DNA from: Marinilabiliales bacterium
Lineage (GTDB): Bacteria > Bacteroidota > Bacteroidia > Bacteroidales > SZUA-534
Direction of reading: 5' to 3'
Assembly: GCA_003512955.1 (NCBI GenBank)
Contig: DOTG01000044.1
Coordinates: 165,981 to 229,980 of the forward strand
Length of the DNA stretch: 64,000 bases
Shown here in pieces: positions 45,552-54,878 of this stretch. The position numbers and the translations under genes were made by a program. Every line of letters starts with the position of its first letter. The stretch's first letter is position 1. The notes beneath the pieces are model-generated. The model was not told the origin of the DNA. It made no database searches and saw only the letters and a list, made by a program, of their open reading frames with translations.

Positions 45552-47819
45552 TTAAAATTTTAAATCCTTTATTTCTTCTAAAACCAATTGTGAAATCTCT
45601 TCAAAAGTTTGTATTAAGGCCGGATAATTATTTACATCTGTTCCTTGTTTAGCTGAAATCTCCAGCTTTTCCATCGCCTCTTTTAATACTTCAATGCCTA
45701 ACATGGCCACCGAAGATTTTGCTTTATGGGCAACCCCGCTGAGTTCATTAAAATTTTCTTTCGTGTAAGCTTCATGGAGCTGTTTATTTAAGATGGGCAT
45801 CTGCTCCTTAAAAATGGTAATCAATTCATTTTTAAATTTGGAATCCCCCTCACCTATTGAATTCAGATAATTCAAATTCACATACTTATGCGATTTATCC
45901 ACCGTAATTTCTTTTTTGAAAGTTGGGCTCTTCTTATGTTTGATATTCTTACGATGACCTTTCAAAATTTCCAGAATCTTGGCAAACAAATCATCGGGTT
46001 CAAAAGGTTTCGAAATATAATCGTTCATCCCGGCAGCTAAGCATTTATCCCTCTCACCTTTAATAGCTGCGGCAGTTAACGCAATAATCGGGATATTCTT
46101 TTGGGTAGCATCGGCCAGATTCCTGATGGTATAGGTGGTTTCATAACCGTCCATTTCAGGCATATGCAAATCCATTAAAATCAAATCAAAATGTTCATCC
46201 CGCAAGCGATTCAAAACCTCCAAACCATTAGGAGCAACTACCACCTGGTACTTGGTTTGTAAGATGGTTTTTACATACAATTGATTGATTTCATTGTCCT
46301 CAGCCAATAAAATTTTGAAAACCTCTTGAGGCTCCAAGTCATCTGTTATTGGCTCCGGAGCCTTTTTCGTAATTAGACCCTTACCATGCTTAAAAGTTAA
46401 GGTAAAATGGAAGGTACTTCCTTCGCCAACCAGACTTTCTACTTTCAGATTTCCTCGCTGCAAATCGACCAACTGTTTTGAAATGGTTAGTCCCAGACCG
46501 GTTCCGCCATATTTACGGGTCATATCACTGCTGGCTTGAGAAAAGCTTGTGAAAATCAGATCCCGCTTTTCGGGGGCAATGCCAATACCCGTGTCATTAA
46601 CAATAAAGTGGAGGGTAGATTCTTTATGCGATTGTTCGTCTATCTTAACTACCAAGGCAACACCTCCTTTTTCAGTAAATTTTATGGCATTTCCAAGCAG
46701 GTTAACCAGAATTTGGTTTAACCGGGTAGGATCCCCAATAATAAATTCCGGAACCCTATCGCCGATATTCAATTTAAAATAGAGATTCTTTTCACTGGCT
46801 GCCTGCATGTAAGTTATTTCAAGCTTGTGCAGCAATTCATGCAAGTTGAATTCAATATTTTCGATTTCAAGCTTTCCGGCTTCAATTTTCGAAAAGTCCA
46901 GAATATCATTAATAATCACCAATAAATTATCTGCGGAAGTAGTAATATTACCAAGATATTTTTTTTGATCTTCACCCAGCAAGGTGTCGTTCAGGAGTTT
47001 AGCCATACCTATAATTCCATTCATCGGCGTCCGGATTTCATGGCTCATATTGGCAAGGAATTGTTCTTTAATTTTTGCCGAGTTTTCCGCTTGTTCTTTT
47101 GCCAGGTTCAACGCCAGATTCTGTTTATCGATCTGGCTGATCATGGTATTAAACCCTTTTATCAGTTGTCCTACTTCATCCTTTCCTTTTTCTTCCATCT
47201 GCACGCTGTAATCTTTGTTAACAGATATCCGTTGCATGGTTTTGGTCAAATTAATAATGGGATGCGAAATAAAGTGCTGCAACCTGATGGAAATGAGTAG
47301 AGTAATGATAAATGTAGCAATAAAAATGATGACAAAAACATTTACAAAGTTTTTAATCCTTTGGCTGTAGTCGTCCAGGCCTGAATAAAGAAAGATGGTG
47401 CCAATTTTTTCATCATCAAACACAATTGGTCGGCAAACCAAAAGGGACTTATCCACAAAAGCAAAAGTGTCTTTACTATTGACAAATTCCCGATATTTTA
47501 ATTTAAACGATTCGTTGATTGCATATTCGGCAAACAGTGCATTATTATTGTCGTAAATACGGGCTATCTTAATATTTTTGTTGGCTACCAAGGTTCCCAA
47601 TATCTCTAAAGCTCCCGGGGGTGAATCGTATTTTATGTTTGCGGTGTTGTTGTTGCCTATGATTTCGGCCAAGATCTGCAATTCGCGCAATGCCGTCAAT
47701 TCGTATTGCGATTTATCGTAGGCATAAAAAATCAATCCCGAGAGAGCCAACGAAACCAAGCTGGTAGCTCCTATGAGGGTAATAATCTTAAACCTGATTG
47801 ATAAATCGCTAAAACTCAT
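45552..47819 (-). CDS. CHASE8-HAMP hybrid histidine kinase with REC and Hpt domains
   Basis: A 755-residue membrane phosphorelay protein. Transmembrane helices at about 10-33 and 160-180 flank a CHASE8-type periplasmic domain (about 40-155, with LAEIIGNNNTANIKY and ILGTLVANKNIKIARIYD). HAMP follows (about 182-232), then HisKA with His260 (NMSHEIRTP), HATPase (DTGIGI, GTGLGL), REC with Asp550 (LILMDLHMP) and Hpt with His698 (VAHKAKSS). YfiN of Pseudomonas has CHASE8-HAMP followed by GGDEF; here the cyclase is replaced by a complete phosphorelay. It overlaps the YfiR gene by 11 bp and precedes the STAS gene. The CHASE8 call is by sequence pattern. Confidence 0.9.
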   Translation of the reverse strand: MSFSDLSIRFKIITLIGATSLVSLALSGLIFYAYDKSQYELTALRELQILAEIIGNNNTANIKYDSPPGALEILGTLVANKNIKIARIYDNNNALFAEYAINESFKLKYREFVNSKDTFAFVDKSLLVCRPIVFDDEKIGTIFLYSGLDDYSQRIKNFVNVFVIIFIATFIITLLISIRLQHFISHPIINLTKTMQRISVNKDYSVQMEEKGKDEVGQLIKGFNTMISQIDKQNLALNLAKEQAENSAKIKEQFLANMSHEIRTPMNGIIGMAKLLNDTLLGEDQKKYLGNITTSADNLLVIINDILDFSKIEAGKLEIENIEFNLHELLHKLEITYMQAASEKNLYFKLNIGDRVPEFIIGDPTRLNQILVNLLGNAIKFTEKGGVALVVKIDEQSHKESTLHFIVNDTGIGIAPEKRDLIFTSFSQASSDMTRKYGGTGLGLTISKQLVDLQRGNLKVESLVGEGSTFHFTLTFKHGKGLITKKAPEPITDDLEPQEVFKILLAEDNEINQLYVKTILQTKYQVVVAPNGLEVLNRLRDEHFDLILMDLHMPEMDGYETTYTIRNLADATQKNIPIIALTAAAIKGERDKCLAAGMNDYISKPFEPDDLFAKILEILKGHRKNIKHKKSPTFKKEITVDKSHKYVNLNYLNSIGEGDSKFKNELITIFKEQMPILNKQLHEAYTKENFNELSGVAHKAKSSVAMLGIEVLKEAMEKLEISAKQGTDVNNYPALIQTFEEISQLVLEEIKDLKF

Positions 47820-48360
47820 CTTCTTTATTCGAAATTATTTTTGCCAACAGCAGCAATTTGGGGCTAATGAATATTCCTTTACTTTTTGCCACATCGTTGT
47901 TTATCTCAAACTGTTGATCCGAAAACTGAGGGGTAAAATTTACAATACCGCCCATTTCACAAAACTGCATCATTTCGTCACCGATGGTTAGAATCGGTTT
48001 ATTTTTAATTTTCTCAATCAACTGTATGGTTTCATATTTTCCAACATCAGCAATAAAAACAATATGGCATCTGTCCAGTTCAGATACCGTGTTGGTACGT
48101 ATAATCTTCCAATCTTTTCCTTGTGCCTTCCGACCGATCATGGTTTTTTCCAAAACAGTACCAAATGGGTCGGGTCCATAAATGGCTAGTACAATGGTGT
48201 CGGGATTTGTTTTTGAAGCTGGCCATTCAATAAACTTGGCAAAATTAAAGATATAGGCAGCTTTTATTTCATATTCGGAATATTGAGCGTTTACCGGATT
48301 GCTAAATAAACAAACCAATAAAACCACGGATAAACTATATATGATTCGGTTAGTTCTCAA
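47809..48360 (-). CDS. YfiR-family periplasmic regulator
   Basis: A 183-residue periplasmic protein with a signal peptide ending VNAQ (residue 26). It has the YfiR/DUF4154 pattern: KAAYIFNFAKFIEWP at the start, CHIVFIADV near 98-106, a central ILTIGD-FCEMGGIVNF block and the QFEIN...ISPKLLLLAKII ending. Cysteines at 98 and 134 may be redox-relevant. YfiR in Pseudomonas binds and restrains the CHASE8 membrane protein YfiN and is itself titrated by the outer membrane lipoprotein YfiB. Here the same three roles are encoded in one operon, with 4- and 11-bp overlaps. Confidence 0.88.
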   Translation of the reverse strand: MRTNRIIYSLSVVLLVCLFSNPVNAQYSEYEIKAAYIFNFAKFIEWPASKTNPDTIVLAIYGPDPFGTVLEKTMIGRKAQGKDWKIIRTNTVSELDRCHIVFIADVGKYETIQLIEKIKNKPILTIGDEMMQFCEMGGIVNFTPQFSDQQFEINNDVAKSKGIFISPKLLLLAKIISNKEDEF

Positions 48361-50807
48361 TATTCCAGTCCTTTAAGTTCAAAAACATTTATTTCAACTT
48401 TCCGCAGGTATTTAGGATCGCTGGAATGGATATGGTCATGAGTCTCGCCATACCCTTTGACTATCAGCTTTTGGTAATCTACTTTTTGATCCAGGAAATA
48501 TTTCAAGACTTTCTGTGCGCGTTGCCTGCTTAACGAAAGGTTATATTTTTCGGCTCCTTGCGAATCGGTAAAACCATAAATCTCAGCTCCTAACAATGGA
48601 TTATCGACCAATAATTTACAGATTCCGTTTAATTTTTCGGTCATATCCAACGGAATCTCATCCTTATCAATATCATAATAGATGATTAACCGATGGACAT
48701 ATTTCCGGTCTTCGGGGGAAGAGGTTTTGAATGCGGCCTCCTTAACTACCTCTGCTTCCTTTTTAATTTTTGATATTTTTTCAAAGTTCGATTGCCCAAT
48801 ATTAGTTTTAATTGGTGGGGCAGTATAAATGGTATCGCCGCCAACTACAGTAGTTACAAGCGATTTTTCTTTATCTCCTTCGGTATAAAAATGGGTCTGT
48901 TTGATCTTATCTTTCTGTTTAGCATTGGCATCTAAGATACTAAGTGTTACAGGATCGGTGGTTTCAATGGCCTCCTCAATCATGTTCAATAAAGCATCCA
49001 TATTCTTTGCGGGGTCGGGCTTATCGATAGGTTTCTTGGTATAAATCTTTTGAAGGGTATCCGTGGTTTCAATAATATTCTCAATCAATTCTAACAAATG
49101 ATCATAATATTTGGGCTGTTTGGGTGAATCTTCTGTGATGATAGAATCAGCCTCGGCAGTTTTATACAAGTCGTAAAAAGTATTGTTCACGGTAACTACT
49201 TCGCCCACAATTCCATTGCCCAATTCAATGGGCTGAAGATGAATTTCCTGGTACAGCTCATAAAAATATGTCTGGTAAGGGATGTAAACATTCAAGAGCT
49301 GTGGGAGAAAGTCTTCGGAACTGATGACCAAATCGTAATTCTTGGCAGGAGGAAAAATCATCAAATATTGTCCAGTCTCGGCATCGGGGTTGTACACGTA
49401 TTTTACCCGTACGCCTGTTTGCTTATCATATACTTTTATATCGGCAGCAATTGGTAATGCCGGGGTTCCAGCTTTTATCACCCCTTTTACCAATGTCAAT
49501 GGAATGGGATCTTTTAAACTAACCCTGTATATCTTATGCTTGTTGTAAATATTATTTTTTGATGACGAAAAATAGCCTGTCTGCCCATTGGCATTCAACA
49601 CAAAGTACAAATCGTCTTTCGTGGAATTTGGAAAACCAAGGTTTTCAGGTTCCGACCACACACCATCCGAAACCTTGCTTTTAAAAATATCGTTACCTCC
49701 AATACTTTTATGCCCTTCGGAACTGAAAAACAGGGTCACGTTATCAGGGTGCATGAACGGGGAATCCTCATTGTAGATAGTATTCACAGCCGCACCAATA
49801 TTAATGGGTTCGTCCCAATCCCCTTTTCTGCTCCGTTTCGATTTGTAAATGTCTGTTCCACCAAAACCGCCGGGCCTGTCGGAAACAAAATACAATTCAG
49901 TACCATCGGCTGATATACTGGCTCTGCCTTCGTAGAATGGAGTATTGATGTTTTTATTCAGTTTTTTTATTCCAATGATGGTATTGGAAGCTATAGAACC
50001 CATGTAAATGTCTTGATTCAGCCCCTCACCGATGTTAAGAAAGATACTTTGTCCATCAGGGGACAGGCCGGCCAATAATATATCATTGTTTTTGTATTTT
50101 TCAATGGATTCAATTTCAAGCTTCACGGGATTTCCCCAATTCCCATCGGGTTGTCTGGCCGAAACCATGAGCGTAATTATCGGTTTCTCAATTTTGCCTA
50201 ACCCAAGTGCCTGCATGTAAACCATCATTTGTTCGTCGGCAGTAATCATGGGACAAAATTCCGATTCCATCGTGTTTATAGGGGCTCCAAGAATGTCAAT
50301 GTCAGCTTTAAAAGGTTGCGTGGTAATTTCAATCGCATTCAGGCAAACTGAAATCATCCGCTTGGCAAACTCATAATCTTTAGACTCGGCAAATTCATCG
50401 GTTTTGCTTTTCTCCATATATTTTTCGAACATTTCAATGGCATCGTCGAACCGATAGGTATAGTGATACAACTTTCCTAAATCGTTATAAACAATTACCG
50501 GAACCTGGATAGATGGCAATTGGCTTACCTCCTCAAGGTATGGCAATGCTTTTAGTTTTTCATATTTTGTATTCAGGTAACAGGCTCCAATCCGGTATTT
50601 TACCTGGGCATCATCCTCAACAGAATCAATCTTTAAATATAAAGGTAAGGCTTCGCTGAATTGTTCTTTATCGAACAAGCTGTTGGCAGTTTTTAATACT
50701 TTCCGCTCCATGGGAGTCAATTGCGCGAAAAGGACTGTTGGTATTAACAGATAAATGGCGAACAGTATGTTACTCAATTTTCCCAAGACCTCGTTTTTAT
50801 ATCTCAA
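48357..50807 (-). CDS. TPR-PD40-OmpA envelope protein of the YfiR operon
   Basis: An 816-residue exported protein, first gene of the operon. Signal peptide to about residue 28, TPR repeats (about 30-140), PD40/WD40-like propeller blades (about 165-415, SDRPGGFGGTDIYKS), a beta domain (about 425-530), a charged linker (about 540-690) and an OmpA C-terminal domain (about 700-815) with GFTDSQGAEKYNLSLSRQRA, carrying the Asp and Arg that bind peptidoglycan. It overlaps YfiR by 4 bp. In the Pseudomonas system the corresponding partner YfiB is a small OmpA-like lipoprotein; this is a much larger peptidoglycan-bound sensor (inference). Confidence 0.88.
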   Translation of the reverse strand: MRYKNEVLGKLSNILFAIYLLIPTVLFAQLTPMERKVLKTANSLFDKEQFSEALPLYLKIDSVEDDAQVKYRIGACYLNTKYEKLKALPYLEEVSQLPSIQVPVIVYNDLGKLYHYTYRFDDAIEMFEKYMEKSKTDEFAESKDYEFAKRMISVCLNAIEITTQPFKADIDILGAPINTMESEFCPMITADEQMMVYMQALGLGKIEKPIITLMVSARQPDGNWGNPVKLEIESIEKYKNNDILLAGLSPDGQSIFLNIGEGLNQDIYMGSIASNTIIGIKKLNKNINTPFYEGRASISADGTELYFVSDRPGGFGGTDIYKSKRSRKGDWDEPINIGAAVNTIYNEDSPFMHPDNVTLFFSSEGHKSIGGNDIFKSKVSDGVWSEPENLGFPNSTKDDLYFVLNANGQTGYFSSSKNNIYNKHKIYRVSLKDPIPLTLVKGVIKAGTPALPIAADIKVYDKQTGVRVKYVYNPDAETGQYLMIFPPAKNYDLVISSEDFLPQLLNVYIPYQTYFYELYQEIHLQPIELGNGIVGEVVTVNNTFYDLYKTAEADSIITEDSPKQPKYYDHLLELIENIIETTDTLQKIYTKKPIDKPDPAKNMDALLNMIEEAIETTDPVTLSILDANAKQKDKIKQTHFYTEGDKEKSLVTTVVGGDTIYTAPPIKTNIGQSNFEKISKIKKEAEVVKEAAFKTSSPEDRKYVHRLIIYYDIDKDEIPLDMTEKLNGICKLLVDNPLLGAEIYGFTDSQGAEKYNLSLSRQRAQKVLKYFLDQKVDYQKLIVKGYGETHDHIHSSDPKYLRKVEINVFELKGLEY

Positions 50808-50890
50808 CTAAAATATTAATTTTTTTGGTATGTTTGACAGTGACAAATCAAAATAAAAGATTTGTTGGTCATCAATAATGCTCGATTGAT

Positions 50891-51646
50891 ATGTTTTGGC
50901 AATTTTTGAAACCCCACATACTCCACAAATATAAGAAAGATCAGTTAGGAATTATCCATCGGTTCGTTCAAGAAAATGAATATTGGCGGGGGCATCTACA
51001 AAATACACAAAAATTCATCTTAGAAAACCTTCCCAAACAAGGCAATTTAAAAATTGCAGTATTGGGAAGTGGCTGGTTGCTCGATTTTCCGATGAATGAA
51101 CTACAACAGGAGCATGAATTGTTCTTATTTGATATTTGCCACCCACCACAAATAAAAAATAAATACAGAAGATTCAGCAACATTCACTTCATTGATAAAG
51201 ATTTAACCTTTGGATTGGTTGATTTTGCACATAAAAATCAAAATCCCGATCTCGTTTTAAGTGAGGCAGATAAAAAAGAAACCTCAACTGAATTCTCCAG
51301 TTTTGATGCAACCATTTCTTTAAACCTCCTGAATCAATTGGATATTTTATTAATTGAAAATTGTTTTTCGCCCCCGACCTTAAATTCTCTTGATTTTACT
51401 CCACTACGAAAGCAAATCCAGGACCTTCACATCCGTTCGTTACCCAAAGGGAGAAGCATATTAATCTCCGATTGGACAGAACTCAATGCTACCATAAATG
51501 AACTACATCCTATAGAAAGATCGCTAATTTTTACTCAATTGCTCAATAGCTATCCCTATCAGGAGTGGCTCTGGGTTTTTGATACCCACAAAACCTACCA
51601 TCAAAAAAATATCACAACTTTTAAGGTACGGGCCCTAACTTTCTAA
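50891..51646 (+). CDS. Class I SAM-methyltransferase-like protein
   Basis: A 251-residue cytoplasmic protein. The motif I-like region LKIAVLGSGWLLDFP, with an acidic residue at the next strand end (LFLFDI), and the FDATISLNLLNQLD segment fit a Rossmann-fold methyltransferase, but the glycine motif is not canonical (GSGWLLD). Substrate not identifiable. It may be co-transcribed with the TPR gene 42 bp downstream. Divergent from the OmpA-YfiR operon, so the 83-bp gap must hold two promoters. Confidence 0.75.
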   Translation: MFWQFLKPHILHKYKKDQLGIIHRFVQENEYWRGHLQNTQKFILENLPKQGNLKIAVLGSGWLLDFPMNELQQEHELFLFDICHPPQIKNKYRRFSNIHFIDKDLTFGLVDFAHKNQNPDLVLSEADKKETSTEFSSFDATISLNLLNQLDILLIENCFSPPTLNSLDFTPLRKQIQDLHIRSLPKGRSILISDWTELNATINELHPIERSLIFTQLLNSYPYQEWLWVFDTHKTYHQKNITTFKVRALTF

Positions 51647-51688
51647 ACAGGATTTTCTAAATTTATTGTTTTAATTGAAATCCGAAAC

Positions 51689-52729
51689 ATGAAAAACTTA
51701 CTCTCCATTTTATTACTGATCCCTATTTTTATTGCTCATGCCCAACAGGACTCTACTTTAATTGTAGCCGAAAACCAGGAGGCTGAACAGTTTTTTAATA
51801 AGGGAAACGAACTGCTGAAAAATCACGAACTTGAGAAAGCGGTGACAGCTTTTAACATCGCCTTAGAATTTAAACCCGATTTTACCAAAGCGTTGATTAA
51901 CCGTGGTGGCATCTTTACAACCTTAAAAAAATATCCCGAAGCTGAAGCCGATTACACCATGGCTATTTATTTTGACAATACTTCAGCCATAGCTTATCTT
52001 GGCCGTGGGATTGCCCGGTACTATCAAAACAAAATAGACGAGGCGCAAAAAGATTTATTAAAGGCTCAAGAACTTCAAAACAAAGATGCCGAATTATACT
52101 ACTTTTTAGGTGTCATCAGTTTTGAACATACCGATTACCAAGGAGCAAACGAAAATTTCACCCGCTGTATCAACATCGATCCAATCAATGTAAATGCTTT
52201 CAACGACCGGGGAAGTACACAACGGATGCTCGAAAATTATACTTTAGCCATTGATGATTATAAAAAAGCTACAGAATTAAAACCCGATTTTGCCATTGCT
52301 TTTAACAATTTAGCAAGTGCCTATTGGAAAAACAATGAACCCGACCAAGCTATTGTCACATATAGTGAGGCCATCCGGATTAATCCCGGTTTAATTATTG
52401 CCTACAACAACCGGGCAAGTGTAAAAATTGACAAAAAAGATTTTGAAGGAGCTTTAGCCGATTGTAACAAAGCTTTAGAATTAGACCCCAATTATGCCTA
52501 TGCCCATAACAACCGCGGAACCGCGCTCATGAAACTAAACAGGTTGCCCGATGCCACTCTGAGTTTCACCAAAGCCATTGAACTGAACCCCGGTTTTGGG
52601 GTCGCTTATTTAAACCGTGGCATCAGTCTTGAGATGCAGCGCGAATTTACAAAAGCATTGGATGATTGGAAGAAAGCCTTAAAATTGGGCGTAACAAAGG
52701 CTCAATCGTATATTAATTTTTACGAATAA
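51689..52729 (+). CDS. Exported tetratricopeptide-repeat protein
   Basis: A 346-residue protein with a signal peptide ending IAHAQ and about nine TPR motifs in tandem (residues 30-340), with the classic pattern AFNNLASAYWKNNEPDQAI and AYNNRASVKIDKKDFEGAL. TPRs form a scaffold for protein contact. It lies 10 bp upstream of the PD40-OmpA protein, so it is probably a periplasmic partner of it. Similar stand-alone TPR proteins accompany T9SS and gliding complexes in Bacteroidota; specific role unknown. Confidence 0.92.
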   Translation: MKNLLSILLLIPIFIAHAQQDSTLIVAENQEAEQFFNKGNELLKNHELEKAVTAFNIALEFKPDFTKALINRGGIFTTLKKYPEAEADYTMAIYFDNTSAIAYLGRGIARYYQNKIDEAQKDLLKAQELQNKDAELYYFLGVISFEHTDYQGANENFTRCINIDPINVNAFNDRGSTQRMLENYTLAIDDYKKATELKPDFAIAFNNLASAYWKNNEPDQAIVTYSEAIRINPGLIIAYNNRASVKIDKKDFEGALADCNKALELDPNYAYAHNNRGTALMKLNRLPDATLSFTKAIELNPGFGVAYLNRGISLEMQREFTKALDDWKKALKLGVTKAQSYINFYE

Positions 52730-52739
52730 CATACCAGCT

Positions 52740-54800
52740 ATGAACCGATATATATCATTTACAACTATTTTCGTTGGATGCCTGATATTTGGATTGACAT
52801 CTCAGAGTTTTGGACAATCGGTACCCTTCGACAAGAGCCAGTTCGAAACTAACCGCGAAGGATTCAAATTGGCCAATTCCAAATTAAAGGAGGGTGACTC
52901 AAATTTTGATAAAACATTATATACCTTAGCTTTAGACGCCTACCTTCTGGCCCAAAACTTTAATCCAAACAATGCCGAACTGAATTATAAAATTGGAATT
53001 TGTTACTACGAGACATCCTCAAAATTCAAATGCCTCGACTATTTTAAAAAAGCCTATGAGTTAGACCGCCAGGTGGCTACCGACATCCATTTGATGCTTG
53101 GCCGGGGATTTCATCTAAACCAGGATTTCAAAAATGCCATTATCGAATACAAGGCGTATCTTGCGGCTATTGAGGAGGCTGAAAAGGAGGAAATGACTCC
53201 TGCTATCAACAAGTATGTCAACGAATGCTACAATGGCATTGAATACCTGACAGCACCTCCCAAAGCGTTTATGGAAAATATGGGCGTCACCATCAATACC
53301 ACTTACAATGAACACAGTCCTTTGATTACAGCCGATGAATCCGTCCTTGTATTTACCTCCACCCGCGAGAACAATAAAAAACCTGACGAAGATGGCCAGT
53401 TCGACGAAGATATTTATGTGAGCCAGGTACAGGGAAAACAATGGACTTTCCCGAATACGATAGGCGAACCCATCAATACCCAATTTAATGATGCCACTGT
53501 GGGACTTTCGCCCGATGGCCAGATGCTATTGATTTATAATGGAAACCGGGGAAATGGAGATATCGAAATTTGTGCCTTTGAAGGAGATCAGTGGAATTAC
53601 CCCAGACCTTTACCTGCCGAGATAAATACCGAGTTTAGGGAAACATCGGCTTGCTTTTCGCCCGATGGAAACCATTTGTATTTTGTGAGTGATCGTCCTG
53701 AAGGTTTTGGAGGCTCCGACATTTATGTTTCCACCAAAAACAAAAAAGGGAAATGGGAAAAGGCAAAAAACCTGGGGCCCATTATCAACACGGAATTTAA
53801 CGAAGAAACGGTATTTATGCACCCCGACGGACGGACCCTGTATTTCAGTTCCGAAGGGCACCGTTCGATGGGCGGTTTTGATATTTTCACGAGCCAGAGA
53901 AACGAAACAACAGGAACCTGGGAAGAACCTGAAAATTTAGGCTTCCCGGTAAATTCGCCCGACGACGATTTGTGTTTTGTACTCTCGGCAAATGGCCGGC
54001 ATGGGTACAGCAGCAACATCCGTTCCGACAGCCATGGGGGCTACGACATTTATAAAATGACTTTCTTAGGTCCTGAAAAACCTTTGATGCTAAGCAACGA
54101 AGATTACCTGATTGCCGTTCGGGCCAATCCGGTGAGCCAAATGGCGATGGAAGAAAATGTAACCTTGAAAACCATCCGGCTGACGATTGTAAAAGGGCTA
54201 GTTACCGATGGTTTGACCAATAATCCTGTGGCCGCGCAAATTGATATTGTGGACAACGAAAAGAACGAGGTCATCTTCACCTCGCATACCAATTCCACCA
54301 CCGGAAATTTTTTGGTGTCGCTGCCTTCGGGGAAAAACTATGGACTAATTGTTAAATCCGATGGGTATCTGTTCCATTCCGAGAATTTCAACCTGCCTCC
54401 GGCCACCGAATATCAGGAAATTAGTAAAGATATTGCCCTGAACAATTTGAAAAAAGATGTAAAAATCATCTTGAAAAATGTCTTTTTCGAAACAGGCAGT
54501 TCCAACCTCCGTCCGGCTTCCTACGCCGAACTTGGGCGTTTATCGAAATTGTTGACCGACAATCCAGATCTCCGCATCGAAATATCGGGGCATACCGACA
54601 ACCAGGGAAACAAAACAGCCAACCTGAAACTCTCTGAAGAACGAGCCAAATCGGTGGTCGATTTTTTAATTACCGAAGGAATCGCCAGCAACCGTTTGGA
54701 ATTTAAAGGTTACGGGTTTGAACAGGCTATTGCCGATAATGCTACCGAAGAGGGGCGCGCATTGAACCGGCGGGTGGAATTTAAGGTGCTCAGCAACTAA
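52740..54800 (+). CDS. TPR-PD40-OmpA envelope protein (PorE-like architecture)
   Basis: A 686-residue exported protein: signal peptide to about 26 (SFGQ), TPR-like repeats (about 35-155), propeller blades (about 180-430; SDRPEGFGGSDIYVS, SSEGHRSMGGFDIF), a beta domain (about 475-560), and an OmpA-type C-terminal domain (about 575-686) with SGHTDNQG and LSEERA. It binds peptidoglycan by family inference. It is the third such protein in the window and is paired with a dedicated TPR gene upstream. This architecture matches PorE of the T9SS, but no other por genes are adjacent. Confidence 0.9.
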   Translation: MNRYISFTTIFVGCLIFGLTSQSFGQSVPFDKSQFETNREGFKLANSKLKEGDSNFDKTLYTLALDAYLLAQNFNPNNAELNYKIGICYYETSSKFKCLDYFKKAYELDRQVATDIHLMLGRGFHLNQDFKNAIIEYKAYLAAIEEAEKEEMTPAINKYVNECYNGIEYLTAPPKAFMENMGVTINTTYNEHSPLITADESVLVFTSTRENNKKPDEDGQFDEDIYVSQVQGKQWTFPNTIGEPINTQFNDATVGLSPDGQMLLIYNGNRGNGDIEICAFEGDQWNYPRPLPAEINTEFRETSACFSPDGNHLYFVSDRPEGFGGSDIYVSTKNKKGKWEKAKNLGPIINTEFNEETVFMHPDGRTLYFSSEGHRSMGGFDIFTSQRNETTGTWEEPENLGFPVNSPDDDLCFVLSANGRHGYSSNIRSDSHGGYDIYKMTFLGPEKPLMLSNEDYLIAVRANPVSQMAMEENVTLKTIRLTIVKGLVTDGLTNNPVAAQIDIVDNEKNEVIFTSHTNSTTGNFLVSLPSGKNYGLIVKSDGYLFHSENFNLPPATEYQEISKDIALNNLKKDVKIILKNVFFETGSSNLRPASYAELGRLSKLLTDNPDLRIEISGHTDNQGNKTANLKLSEERAKSVVDFLITEGIASNRLEFKGYGFEQAIADNATEEGRALNRRVEFKVLSN

Positions 54801-54878
54801 AAATCAGGGAAAGTGAATCTCATATAACACCTAAAATCCGCAAATCATCTGGGAAACCGTTGAAATAATTAAAATCTG

